DNA of 64,000 nucleotides from NCBI GenBank assembly GCA_012274445.1, contig JAAROD010000095.1, positions 1,054,001 to 1,118,000 of the forward strand, given 5' to 3'. The notes under the pieces are model-generated. The model was not told the DNA's origin. It searched no databases and saw only the letters and a program-made list of their open reading frames with translations. Position numbers and translations under genes: made by a program. Positions 1 through 12,060 of this stretch are shown here, piece after piece (the stretch's first letter is position 1; each line of letters opens with the position of its first letter). The stretch is from Sclerotiophoma versabilis. Taxonomy: Eukaryota; Ascomycota; Dothideomycetes; Pleosporales; Didymellaceae.

Positions 1-524
1 GAGGTAAGCACTTTCATATTCAATTGCAGGGCGTCTGCTAACAAGCACAAAGGTCAAAGCCACTCGGCTCTCATCCTCCTGTACCGTGCAGTGCCGCTGC
101 CCACCGTTGACGAGGATGTGGAGATGTCTTAGGTATACGCTCCTTGGTTGGGAGAAACTTCCTATTGTATGCATACTGGCTGCGGTCGCTCCAGCATAAC
201 TGCAAGTGGTGTCCAGTAATGGCGTTGCATAAGAGGCTAGATAAAGGCATAGCAGGACATGTGTTACGACATGATGAATTCAAGACTCCTAATTTTAACG
301 CATCTGCAGTCCAGGCACGTTCCCCCACCGTTTATCCTCACTTCACGACGCGTTGCGCGAGCGCGTCAACCCCCGTGGCTGCCAAGGCCTGGTCCATTTG
401 ATATCCACACACCCCTTCCCCACACATCATCACCACTTGCATTTTTCCCTTCTTGTGCACGCACTTAACTCGTTATGTTGCTATACCACATCTATCTCGC
501 ATTTTCTCCGGTTTAATTTTCGTC
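1..524. other. Upstream region of REC8, no gene seen
   Basis: No coding sequence is supported in these bases; the open frames are short and overlap on both strands. The stretch directly precedes the REC8 start. An ACGCGT hexamer lies at 348-353, about 170 nt before the ATG. It matches the MluI cell-cycle box bound by the MBF factor in yeasts, but a hexamer is expected many times by chance in 64 kb. A pyrimidine-rich stretch at about 410-520 just before the ATG is typical of fungal core promoters. Confidence 0.5.
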
Positions 525-3243
525 ATGTTTTACAGTCACGAAGGTGAGCCTCGACCTTCGCTTCCGCAACACTTTCAGAGCTGATGGCACAGTCTTAACG
601 GATCGCAAATATGGAGTGGCAACGGTCTGGTAAGATGATGTTCTTCCTTTGCCTCCTTGAACCTAACACGCTGCAGGCTCGTCGCAACACTCGGCTCCAG
701 GTCCAGTCTGAAGAGGATTACCCGCAAACAGTTGCTTGACGTTGATGTAGCGAAAGCATGTAAAACCATTGTTGACCCTGTGGTGCCAATGGCCTTGCGC
801 CTGCAGAGCAAATTGTTGTGAGTCATCTACTGTTACTCTTGAGTAGGGTTGACGCGTGCGCAGGTATGGTGTATCCCGTGTATATTTACAGCAGTGTGGC
901 TATGTCCTCGCCGACGCGCAGAGTGCGCAAAACATTATGGTGCTCATGCTGCGCTCGGTGAGGAACCACGCACTCGACCCAGATGCTGGCAAGGCCAGGT
1001 GAGCATTTTTCAGCTTCCAATCCCTGACTTGACTGACAAAACAGGCCTGACCAGCTTATTCTCCAAGACGACCCATCCTTTCTCCCTGAATTTGCCCCTC
1101 CGCCGCCAGAGCTCCTTGCAGACCTTGACCTCGCCTTTAAAGTCAACTTCTCACACTCTGATGAGTCCCAGTCGTTGACTCCGTTTGGGTCACAGCATTC
1201 GTCTCGGTCCTCCCATGTCGCTGGCTATGATCTCGTCCTACCAAGCTCCTCACCAAATCGACCAGCATGTGTAGGACTTGAGGGCGAGAGCGGTGATCAA
1301 GACAATACTAACATGCGCGATAATGACAACTTCCTGCAGCTCGATGAGCCAGATTTCATGTTTGGCGAAGATGGCGATATTATCGAGCTCACTCCTGGTC
1401 TGCGTGCGCATGCAGCGCCGGCGACACCTATTGCAGGAGGAGGAGAGCCTGCGCACACCGGTGCTGGGGCTAGTGCAAGAGTGAGGCAGGAGTATAAGGA
1501 CGGACAACGGAGTGGCGTGCAGGTGAGTTTAGCTGCGCTCTCTCACTAAGTTCACACCGTCTGTCAATGTACCCGACCTACATCCCCTCTCTTCACACTC
1601 CCGTCTGTCCCTCACCATGCCTGTACACATGGCCTCACCTGTGACACGGTTGGTCCTCCAGGACGATTCTATGGACACCTCTTGTTAGACCATTCAATTG
1701 CTCTGTTCCTCCTTCTTTGTCCCTCCCTCCCATCCTTTCAGTATCCTTCTTCCAGAGTCTCTCAATTAATCCGCTTCATACAATGTCTTTGCCAAAGGTT
1801 TCTCACATTCTTAAGGTCTTCACTGGCGATCAAACGGACATGGATCTGCCTGTGTACGGAAATAAATTGTCACACGTCGAGGCCACACTATCCGTCGTGA
1901 ACCAACAGCCCAGTGAACACATCGAGATCATAGGGTCTTCTTCATCATTTGCTGCGCCTCTGCGCCGCAAGAAGCGAACTGCCAGAGCTTTACCAAAAGA
2001 CACCAGATTGGAGCTACGCAATTCAGAGCTCTTGAGCTGGAACACTGACTACCTCAAGAACATGAAGGAAGCAGTCCGCTCGAAGGTACAACACCGCATT
2101 CAACAACAAGCGAAGAAGAATGCCGAACACTATGTCTGGGGTGCCGGCATTGGTGGTCTTGGGCGGGACCCATTCGGTGCTCAAGGCCCTCTCAACCGGT
2201 TCATGGGAGACAGTCTGTTCGAGCTGCTTACTGGGACAAGCAGAAACCCCAAGGCCGCAACTAAACGCGACCGTGATAGTGGCATCGATGAGGCCACTCA
2301 AGAAGAGGCACTTCGCAAGCGCCAGAAGATCGCTGAGCCCGAAGAGATCAGTCGTGGTCAAGACGATGAAGACCCCTTCTTTCTCGGTGGCGATAAAGAG
2401 GTAGAGCTTCCGCGCGAGGCTGTCTCTGCCTTGGATGATCAGCAAATCTTTTCTGCCATGCCATGGAACATCAGCGCCTCCAAGCGTGGTTCTTCCGCGA
2501 TTCCTCTCAGTGGTCGCATCACTATAGTGAGCGAGCAAGGCAGGCAGGGCAATCGTGCCGGAAGTCGTATAGTCTCCGCATCCCCATTGCTCCGTCGCAG
2601 TACTGGTCGTCCCGGTGACTTCGAAGCTCTGCAGAGCTTAGACAGCGATGCACTTGGTGGAGATGACTTTGCCTTCGCAGCAGCCACCTCCGATTCTACC
2701 GATTATATGGAAGTTAATACACAGCCATCACTGCGTGTGCGTGAAGCTCTATCAGCCGAGGGCGAGAATTTCTTCGCTTTCGTCGCCGATGCCATTACTA
2801 GAAAATGCAGTCGTGCGCTAGCTGACATGACTGAAATGCCTGACGCAGATCAGTTTGGAGCTACGGAGCTTGAACAAGTCACATTCGAAGAGCTTCTTCC
2901 GCCTTCCGAAACTAGTAAGATGGTTGCTTGCCAGGCCTTCTTGATGCTCTTGTCTTTGGGCAAGAAGGGCATGCTTGACGTTCAGCAGCCTGAAGCTTTT
3001 AACTACATCACATTGAAGCTCACCGATAAGGCCAAAGCGATGCAAATCATTGAAAGAGAAGATTTTGATCGAGCAGAGCCACGTAGTGACCAAAACATGG
3101 AGGACGTACCCGTGGAGGTAGGTGCTGGTGACAATAGAGAAGTGTCCGAGCTGCAACACAACCACTTTCAAGAGCAGATGGCTGCTAAGCATGCCACTAC
3201 CGGCGATAACGACGACCATGATTCCCTTTACGACAGTCATTGA
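525..3243 (+). CDS. rec8: Meiotic cohesin subunit Rec8 (alpha-kleisin)
   Basis: Kleisin of the Rad21/Rec8 family, which bridges the SMC1 and SMC3 heads in the cohesin ring. Six exons are inferred: 525-543, 593-629, 677-817, 864-998, 1045-1522 and 1756-3243, giving 765 residues; all five junctions keep frame. The start MFYSHEVLTDRKYGVATVW, followed by WLVATLGS and an RKQLLDVDV segment, is the Rad21/Rec8 N-terminal domain (about 1-110) that contacts SMC3. The middle is acidic and low in complexity. The C-terminus (about 650-700, with SKMVACQAFLMLLSLGKKG) fits the winged-helix domain that binds SMC1. The wording of the N-terminus is closer to Rec8 than to mitotic Rad21/Scc1, which is why I name it Rec8. 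Three small exons at the 5' end (19, 37 and 141 nt) could easily be missed by gene predictors. Intron 5 is long (233 nt) and its acceptor is the least certain point. Confidence 0.88.
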
Positions 3244-4993
3244 AGGACCTCACGACATATACGTGCAACGATATTATACGGCAGTTCTTTCCTACGTAAC
3301 GATCGATTCTCAGTACACTAATGCTGCCTAGGCGGCATATGATAATAAGACCATATGACGATGATTACAAAAGTTTTCAGATACGACGGATTCTGCATGC
3401 ATGTTTCGATGGTTTATGGGTTTCCCTTAAAAATGTATCCCCTACCACGAAATCTGATTGGGGAAAAGCACCAAACCATAAAAGATTCATCACCATGAGT
3501 GTGTAATCTACTCTCCAGCACAAGACCAGCTCGTGCTCGACGGCTACTTACTAACTTTTTGCTCTAGAGAGATCACACGCCGCAGAGCTTCAACCCGTTT
3601 TCTGCTCTCATGTTGATCTGTGTAGCGGTTGCGTTGGGTGGCGGCGCATCTTCGAAGATGAGCGTCTTAAAGTTATTCGCTAACTTGTTACGAGCAGTAT
3701 CACAGATGTTCTCTCTTTACTCTCGAGTTCCAGTCATAGCGTCAAGATTCGTTCATAGTGCGTGCACTTGACTGCAGCCCAGCTCTTGCCAAATTTGACA
3801 TTTAGATGCCAATACGAATGATCGAACTCAACCAGAAGCCCATTTACCTCGAACTACTCTTGATGAATATTGATCCTTGAAGTCTCTACCAAGCTCTTCA
3901 CACGCGTGAGATATGATTTCAACGGTCTTTAGCGCTTTGAATATAGCATCGTGTGTGTTCACGATCACGAAGGTTTGTAATATTGGTTGGTGAACATCCG
4001 GGTCTCGATCGATCCTCACCTATTATTAGCCGTTGCACAAATGAGTCATGAGATCTGTATCTCGGAGGTTGCAGAGGATCTTATTATCTTTGAAGGATGC
4101 TTCGTGGAGGCGAGGGGTAGGCATGCGCTTCATATAGAGACACTTGTACCCATACTCCTTGCGGAAAACTGATTCGAATTTTTCGGCTGGCTCATACCTA
4201 CTCAGGTTCCCTTTGTGACCGTAAAGTGCAAGTGGAGTTTCGCTAACTTAATGTACCGGACATCTGATGGAAAGGTCTTCTTTGACTGAGTTAAGGTAAT
4301 GGTGAACCGATTGCAGATGATGTGCTGCAGCTCAGAGTTTGGGCAGTCTATGAAGACGCTTTGAGCACTTTACGCGGAGGTACGATGAGCTATGCCCTCG
4401 AGTACCAGAGGGAAGGCTAGCTGCGTTCCTCAGATGGAAGGAGACGATAAGGCAGCAGCGGTTCCTTCCGCAATCCAAGTGGGATGACGAGAAGAGCAGG
4501 TTTTTGCCTGTGAGTTGGCTTGACAAGTAGGCGCGGCTTTGATCAGATATGATGCATTTCACATTCTGAGAGGTGTTCAAGTTGAAGTTTGAAAACAGCC
4601 CCTGCGCCAAATTCCTCAAACCCCTGTCTCCTAACCATGTGAGATAGGCTTGCATGTGCTCAAGACTCATCGATTGACTGATGTTTTTTTTTTCTTCGCG
4701 AAAAATCCTGATTTAGGCGGAAATGTTGTTGCTAACAGCACAAGGCTGGGATGGTGAGTGTTGCCAATACGTCAGACTTCAGCCGAGGAGCTTGAGCACG
4801 GTTGCAACGCTCCAAACATTCTCGAAACGTTGCGCGACGCTGATGTGCTGGCCACAACGATAGCCTTAAACCTTCCCTCTTTCCTGGTCTCTTCAACTTC
4901 ATAGATCACAACCTTTCATGCGTATCTTGTAGACTTTGTTGTTACACCGCACTCAACCAATACCCCGCCATCTGCACGCAAGCCACCCCCGCC
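3244..4993. other. Intergenic stretch, no gene seen
   Basis: About 1.75 kb between REC8 and the Mpv17-like gene. Open frames are short, start at random places and show no family resemblance or splice-linked continuation. A poly-T run lies near 4684-4693. The last 150 nt or so are pyrimidine-rich and probably carry the promoter of the next gene. I see no RNA gene. Confidence 0.45.
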
Positions 4994-5630
4994 ATGTCTA
5001 TGGTATCACAAACGCTGCAAGGCGCGGTGCTCAGCATCACGTCCAACATCCTCGCGCAGGGTCTGTCAGCATACAAGGATAGCGTGCGCAACACTTTTAC
5101 ATGCTTCATACGACGCTGCTTGCTGACATGCATTTGCACAGACGCCGTTTTCGCTCAACATCAACCAAGTCCTTAAGTTCGCCATATTCAGCATCGTCAG
5201 CAATCCACCAAACATCATCTGGCAAGGCCTTCTTGAAGACCTTTTCCCAACGAACGTCGCCTCGACTGCGCACGACCCCGATGTCAAAACCGTCAAACCG
5301 GCGAAGACCGAGAAGAGCACGAAGAACATCCTGATCAAGTTCCTGCTCGATCAGACAGTTGGCGCTGTAGTCAATACACTCATGTTCCTAGCGTTCATGG
5401 GCTATGTGAATGGATCGCAGCAGGGAACACTGAGTACTCAGAGCGCATGGGACGTTGTCAGGCAGGAATGTGAGCAGAAGCTGTGGCCGATGGTCATGGA
5501 CGGGTACAAGTTCTGGCCTGCGATCAGCTTGATCAGCTTCGTCTGGGTTCCAGTCGATAAGAGAGTAGTGTTCGGTTGCTCGGTTGGGGTGGTTTGGGGC
5601 ATATATCTCAGTCTCATGGCTGGTGCGTGA
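4994..5630 (+). CDS. Mpv17/PMP22 family membrane protein
   Basis: Small integral membrane protein of the Mpv17/PMP22 family (yeast Sym1, peroxisomal PMP22/Woronin sorting complex), which sits in the inner mitochondrial or peroxisomal membrane and is linked to small-molecule permeability. Two exons, 4994-5083 and 5142-5630, give 192 residues, the usual family length. The second exon joins in phase 0 at TPFSLNINQVLKF. The C-terminal half contains the family pattern: FLLDQTVGAVVNT, then LWPMVMDGYKFWPAISLISF, then VPVDKRVVFG and a final hydrophobic segment ending YLSLMAGA. Lysine-rich residues near the middle (KTVKPAKTEKSTKN) form a hydrophilic loop. I cannot tell from sequence whether it is mitochondrial or peroxisomal. 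The ATG at 4994 is the first in frame and directly starts a hydrophobic helix. Confidence 0.85.
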
Positions 5631-7927
5631 TCGAGTGAGGGGTCGTAAGGGTATACGGCGGGCCTGGCAACGACGAGGATGATCGAAAATCGGTCAGAGG
5701 GAAAGGTGGATCTGCAGGCAGAAGTGAGCTGATATGCAAGCCGGCCTGGCCGACATTATACCAGCAGCAGCCCATGTGCCTACAGCGGCAAGAGGCTATG
5801 AAAGTACAGAACAACGGTCGAGCGGCTTCTTCTGACAGACGACCCACATCAACTCCGCGGCTGCAGCTTGCATGCCGGTGAAAGCTGTCCAGGTAGCGGC
5901 GGGGTTCTTAGAATTATGGTTGAACACCCCTACAAGCTTCTGTTCGCTCCGTTTTCCTCTTTGGTTCCTTTTGGTCAATCCCTGCTGTGTTGAGCCATCC
6001 TGCCCAAGCTGATAGTGACAGATGTGCACAAGCGGCAGATAGGAAGGCCATGTTGAGGACAAGCCACTCTTCGGTGACGACTTCGCACGGCACAGAAGAA
6101 TCGATAAGAGAAGCAGAAGTGGCTGACTGAGCAGGTGCGCGCTGGCGAACACGGACAAGAGCGTGGTCAAGGTACGGCAATAGGCACTAAAGCGTGGCCT
6201 TGCCTGGCCCGATTCATCATGTCTTCGCTCTATAGACTTCGTTGGGGCTGCTAGGGCGATGTGCTTGACATGCACAAGCGACAACATGGCCAACAGCCAG
6301 TGTTCTCAGCGAGTCCGCACAGCAGCGGGAGCGACAGGTCTACCGACATTCGGTACCAAATGGATTCTATCGGAGGATTGCAGGAACTCTCGTATTTGCA
6401 GCCCTGCGATAAAGATCGAGCCCATCAAGCGCTGATCTGATAGCAAGGCTGCCACGGACCAGGGCGGGACTGAGGTGAAGATCAGCCTCGCTACGAGGGA
6501 CGGTACTTCGGCTCGCACGCGCCAGTCCCTCGTATAGGAGCACATCGACCAATACAGACGCCTGGAAGCCAAAGAGGGAAATCCCTCCGTCTGCTCTGCT
6601 TCCAGATCTGTGTGACCTTCTTCAATGGTGCAAGGCTATGGTACAGCACTTTTGGGCCTCCAGACTCGCACGGGTTCCCCGTTCAAGTTTACTCATCTTT
6701 CAGCCGCATCCAAGAGTCGCCGCGAGTCTTACACCCAAAATCGTAAGAGTCTACGGTGCGTACGGGCCAAACCTCATAATTGGGTTGTGGCTTGCGCTAC
6801 CAAGGCTATGCAATTTTGTGCCTTTTGTCAGGAACACCAAGGTGCGCCGTAAGGTGCCACCAAATTGCGACTTATGTCTTTCAGCACCTGGAAGTCCTGC
6901 CACGCGCTACACAAAACTTCTCGCACTCACGACTCCAATTTCCACGCATTTTAGTCCTCGGCGGCTCCGCTACATGATCGCCTCGTCACTGATGAGCTAA
7001 TTGCAATGTTGAGATAGCATCCAATACCGCTCTATATATAGTGTCTGCCTCTACCGTCTCTGTTACAGAAAACGCACGCTAGACATGCATACCTGCAAGA
7101 TTTTGAAGTTCAAAAATCTTGTTAATGCGGGAATATGCAGGCGACGCTGCAGAATATTATCGAAACCTTCGCGTTCCGAATAGTCATAGTTCCCGTAAAC
7201 TATCGACCAAGCTAGTGCGGGCGGCGCCGCAGTAGCGTAAAGCCTTGCGTGGTCTAAAGCAGCGAAGGCGTCTGCATCTTAATCGTGTAGGCTCACCAGC
7301 CACACGCTATGTCGCCCAGGGGCACGAATTTGGTTCATCATCGCGAGGACTTGTAGACCGGTCCAGACGATAGCACTGGTTGTCGACAGGGCTGTGACAA
7401 CTGTCATAGCCAATGAATCAATGCCTTTTCGACAAGTGCCGCTGGCAATGGCCAAGCTCATTGAGTTTCTCGAACAGAGCTGAGTCCCCACTGAATTGGC
7501 CCTGTACCTGGCCGAACAGTGCTCGCCTAGTACAGCGTGGTGTCTGTTGGTAACGCTAGAGACCTTGAGTCTGCTAGAACCAAACATGGTAGTACCCTAG
7601 AACATGGCGACGGTGCTCGAGCTCTCTAAGAACCGAGTCTGGCTCGGAGGATCCTGTCGCTTCTTCTTACAGCTCGGGGAGCTGCGACGATCTAGCCGCG
7701 CCTACTAAAAACAGATGCTGCTAATGTCAGAGTTCATAACTACGACAAGTCACTCTCTCTTTCTTCTCAATCATCACCACCCATCGCTTCCCTGCTTTAG
7801 CACCGTCACTCGTTCTTGGGTGTGCTTGCAGCGAACATTCAACCTCACTACACGACAGCATCTATCGCTGTTTACACCAGGCTGTTAATTTCGTCTGTAC
7901 ATTGGCGTAGGCCAACCACTTCCAGAC
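5631..7927. other. Long intergenic stretch, no gene supported
   Basis: About 2.3 kb. Several open frames of 60-165 codons occur on both strands and overlap each other, for example on the minus strand at 5796-6293 and 6306-6572. None has a recognisable motif, a convincing start context or splice-linked neighbours, and their composition (rich in S, R, C and H) is that of random translation. A TATATATA tract lies near 7031-7040. The last 200 nt are CT-rich and probably the promoter of the GH16 gene. Confidence 0.4.
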
Positions 7928-9349
7928 ATGGCGTCCTTCAGCAACGAGAAGTTCTCCAGCGAGGCCGATGCTGATCGTATCGAGCCTCACAATCCTTTCG
8001 CTACACCGGGAGCGCAAACCCCTAATACACTCACACCCCGCGGATCCCACCACAACTCGAGGTCAGCTAGCAGAGATGGCTCAAGCAGTGGCTACCGCGG
8101 TAACGACTACAACTACTTCCGCTCTCGACGAGTGAAGAAGGGCGAGGTTGAGAAGCCTTGGCTCGACAGGAAGGACCCAAGGGAGAAGTGGGTCACAATC
8201 ATTCCCGTCGCTGGTCTTATCCTTGGAATCATCGTTACTGGAATTCTGATCTGGGACGGAATCCGCAGCGTGGCAGTCAACAAGTACTGCTCGATCTACA
8301 CGGATGACTTCTCGTCGTGGAATGACAAGGTCTGGACCAAGGAGGTTGAGGTCGGTGGCTTTGGGTAAGTTACAACAGACATCATGCTATTTTCAGTGAC
8401 TGACACTAGTTTCAGTAACGGCCAGTTCGAGCAGACTACCAACACTGACGAGAACGTTTTCCTTAAAGATGGTGTTCTCGTCATCAAGCCTACCCTGCAG
8501 GATGAGAGCTTGATCAACAACGACAACGTTCTTGATCTCAGCGGCCAGGGGTGCACTGGAACTAAGTGGTCCGACTGCGTTGCAGCCACCAACACTACCA
8601 ACGGCACAATCATCAACCCCGTCAAGTCTGGTCGCATCAACACCAAGCTCGGCGCTTCCATCAAGTACGGTCGTATTGAAGTCGAGGCTAAGCTTCCTGA
8701 GGGCGACTGGCTTTGGCCCGCCATCTGGATGTTGCCCAAGGACAATGTCTATGGTGACTGGCCTCGCTCTGGTGAGATTGACATCATGGAGTCTCGCGGA
8801 AACAATCACACTTATGCCCAAGGTGGAAACAACATCGCCTCCAGCACTCTTCACTTTGGCCCCAACGCTGCCAACGATGGTTGGTGGCGCAACAACGTGA
8901 AGCGCAAGGCTCTTCACACCACCTACGCCGCTGGCTACAACACATTCGGCGTCGAGTGGTCCGAGAAGTACATCTTCACCTACATCAACACCCGCCTTCT
9001 CCAGGTCATGTACACTCACTTCGACGAGCCCTTCTTTGAGTATGGTCGCTTCCCCCTTGCTGATAGCAACGGTACTCGTCTGGACGACCCTTGGGCAGCC
9101 ACTGGTAACAACGGCTCGCCCTTCGACCAGGAATTCTACCTCATCATCAACGTCGCTGTTGGTGGAACTAATGGCTGGTTCGAGGATGGCAAGTCTGCTA
9201 AGCCATGGCTCGACGGCTCAAAGACTGCCAAGAAGGATTTCTGGCAGGCCAAGGACCAGTGGTACCCTACGTGGGACAAGAATGCCCAGATGGAGGTAAA
9301 GAGTGTGAAGATGTGGCAGCAATCTGGTTACAACGGTTGCAACGCGTAA
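7928..9349 (+). CDS. Membrane-anchored GH16 beta-glucanase/transglycosylase
   Basis: Glycoside hydrolase family 16 enzyme, probably acting on beta-1,3(4)-glucan at the cell surface. Exons 7928-8364 and 8416-9349 give 456 residues, with GG+T joining at the intron (GNGQF). Residues 1-85 are polar, rich in S, P, R and N, and cytoplasmic. They are followed by one hydrophobic helix at about 89-112 (VTIIPVAGLILGIIVTGILIW), so it is a type II membrane protein with a lumenal or outer catalytic domain. The GH16 active-site motif GEIDIMESRGN lies near residue 266, with two catalytic Glu flanking the IDIM. Conserved segments WPAIWMLP, FGVEWS and a late NVAVGGTNGWF support the jelly-roll fold. It lies 2.7 kb upstream of a cell-wall-related GT2 gene on the same strand. 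The substrate cannot be read from sequence. Confidence 0.9.
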
Positions 9350-12060
9350 CGGTGAGGTACATGAGGCTTGATGTAAGAGGCGTTTGGTGTTCGGGTGGCT
9401 TCAACGGCGATCGACAGGTTTAGTCGCGCTGAGCTGTGAACAACCACCATGACCGTATACACTATAGACAATATAATTTTTACTTATCAATCACCACAAT
9501 GCATCTTGAGATCTGGTGTAGCAAAATCTATGCTCCAACAGAACGGCACTCCCGTCCGGAGACGCTGCATAGGGGGGGTGGAGGATGCGTGCAAGGGGCG
9601 CGTTGCGGCACAGGGTCCACTTTTGACCCTGTACCTTGCAGAAGATCTGTCCTTCTGGCAAGCCCTTAACTCACACCGGGCAGAACTCCGTGGCTACAGA
9701 TGACCTTATCGCCCAATGAATTCGACGTCACCACTACGCTCGCAGGGCCCCTGCCGCGGCGCAAAACCTTCTCGGCTTGATGCAGGAAAACCATGCAGCC
9801 ACCAGATTGCAGCGATTGTCCCAACGTCCCTTGGTGTATGCAACAATATCGCAAAACCTGTTCAACCAATTTAGCACGCGGGCATATCGTCTACCAGCAC
9901 AAGGAGCGTTTTCATGCCGCTTTGTCGAAACAATGTCATCCCCACCCTCTGCCTTAGCACCTTCTTTACAAATTCCCACCCTGCCGTGAATTCCCCGGTT
10001 GGACGGTGCTTTCTTATGTCCCATGGATCAGAACACGCCGAAAAACAGCTGAGAGTTCGCCGGACCAAACCACGAGGGCTAGCGGTAACCGTCATATGCC
10101 GGCCCGCGTCGCCGCCAATTTGAATCGTTCGTTGCCTCAACCGACGCTCCCAGGACTTTTTTGGGCTTATCGCTGCTTTGGCACTGCACCGCCACAACCA
10201 GGGGGTACTGATTTTAGCCTGTACGCCGGTCTAGCACCAGCACTATCAGAACAAAGACATGTCCGCCCTTGTGCCTTTGGTGTTCCGGACTATCGACTGA
10301 CCCAACTCAATATGGGTTTTTTACCTCGCTGCTCTGTTCCCCGCTGTTCCTCAGTCTCGGTCCTCAGGGTCGCCGTGTGCCATGGTAGAGGTACTCGCTT
10401 CCAAGGACTACATTGCGATGAAACGGCGTCCACTGAGGCGTCCAGGGACTCAGACTCGGTCTCGCGTTGCAAATCATGGGTCGCGTAAATGTAGGACCTG
10501 CCATACCGGTCCTGAACTCACATGGGCAGGGCGGGTGCGGAACCCTTGGGTCGGTGAAGTCCTGTGGGCCGACCGAGGGACGCTATCACCTGTCAGACAG
10601 TAGAGTTGGAACCGGCCAACACATCCTGCAGCGAGCAGCACCTCGATCCTTGACATCACGCAGATCTCGCACTCAACGAACATTTAGGGCGAGGCTGTCA
10701 GTCCGTAGGAATGACTAGCGATGCCAATATGACAATTCGCATCATCGATATTACTCGAGCTGTTACCATTTACCAATGTGTCACAGACCTCAGTTACAAG
10801 GTGACAGTGGAGACGCACAAGCTGTCAAACCTCTGGAGTACCGGGATCTAGGCATCCAGAACCAGGAAGCGATCACAATCTGCGTGCCACGACAGCCTTA
10901 CGCCTGCATCCTCACATGTGGCCGTACCCACTACGGGCGCCTTCGCTGCTCTGGGCGTGCGGGAGATGAACATTTCGGTACGCAAACTGTGCCTGAAATA
11001 GTCCGCACTGTTACGATTGGCTGAAACGCGCCAGGAACATACATAGTTTAGTCGACATCGTCGAGCGAAGCTGACTAGGGTCACTTAGCGCTAACCACAA
11101 CCAAGTGGGTCTGCCATGACCAACCCCTAACAATTGTAACGAGGCCGTCGCTTACGAACTTCGACAATTACCTATACGACGTGGCGTTCTCTATCGTAGC
11201 TGTGACGGGTCTGGGCGTCAATTGAGCTTCATCCACATCAGCAGCAAATTGTCAGAAACTCCTTGGCAAGCTAAGCATGACTCGGGGTGTTATTCAGTGA
11301 ATCGATCGGCGAAGATGGAGCAGCTTGTCAAATTCTGCTTGTTCAGTGTTGAGTAAGGTTCCAGATGTAAGTAGGTGCAGCTGAAAGCGCCAGTGCGGGA
11401 GTGCTTGGCATGTATGTGCCGTTGTATGCATGTGCTACAGCCACGTCGAATCCTCTGCATGGACCACCTCCAACCAGTGCTGATGCCTGCAGGTTGTTTA
11501 TCCTTGCCAGAGTTATTGACACGGTCCACGTCTCAATGTGGCCACAGCTTCTAGGCTTGCTTTGGTGTATCAGTTCCGCTAGTCTACGATGAAGCGTCCG
11601 CCTGGCTAGATGATACTGACAGGCCTATGGCCCGTGTCTGTCTGGCGGACTCCACGCTCGGCTGCCAACTATGCAGGAGCTGGCCCTAGTCTCTTGCAAA
11701 CCTCAATCGTTAGTTCGGCATCAAGCACTGTCGACCTATCTTTTGTCGGCGTTCCCAGTGTTCTAGTCCGGGCGCCACGCTGAGATTCATGGTAAACATC
11801 GTCAAGTTCGGTTCCCCTCTTAGCTATTCTAGGATTGTTGAAGCTTGAAAAAGCGCAGTTGCCGTCCTGACGTCTCTTTTTGGTGTTCTTCATATGCCTG
11901 AGCCCTGCGGCTGAACACTTTCGTCCGCAACACATTCGCTCACTCTCCGTCGATCGTTGACGAGTAGCACAACGCTCCACAAAACATCGCCATACACACT
12001 CGCTTTTCTTAACGATACCCACACTCACTCTATAGTCGTTTGAGTCGACAACCACCCATC
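9350..12060. other. Long intergenic stretch between GH16 and GT2, no gene supported
   Basis: About 2.7 kb with no supported gene. The longest frame (10006-10488, plus strand, 160 codons) is arginine-, serine- and cysteine-rich, has no motif, and is overlapped by equally long frames on the other strand. Its length is unsurprising in DNA of this base composition. The final 100 nt before 12061 form a CT- and CA-rich leader of the GT2 gene. No RNA gene or repeat family is apparent. Confidence 0.4.

Noticed and set aside
1646..1691. Possible extra small exon in REC8 intron 5 after a CCAG acceptor
   Set aside because: The frame from it (DDSMDTSC) reaches TAG after eight codons and has no usable GT donor before the stop.
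5796..6293. 165-codon minus-strand frame with a leucine-rich run
   Set aside because: The leucine run resembles a membrane helix, but no family, start context or exon partners were found; a second minus-strand frame (5914-6180) overlaps it out of phase.
10006..10488. 160-codon plus-strand frame in the GH16-GT2 spacer
   Set aside because: Arginine-, cysteine- and serine-rich without any domain; equally long frames exist on the opposite strand.
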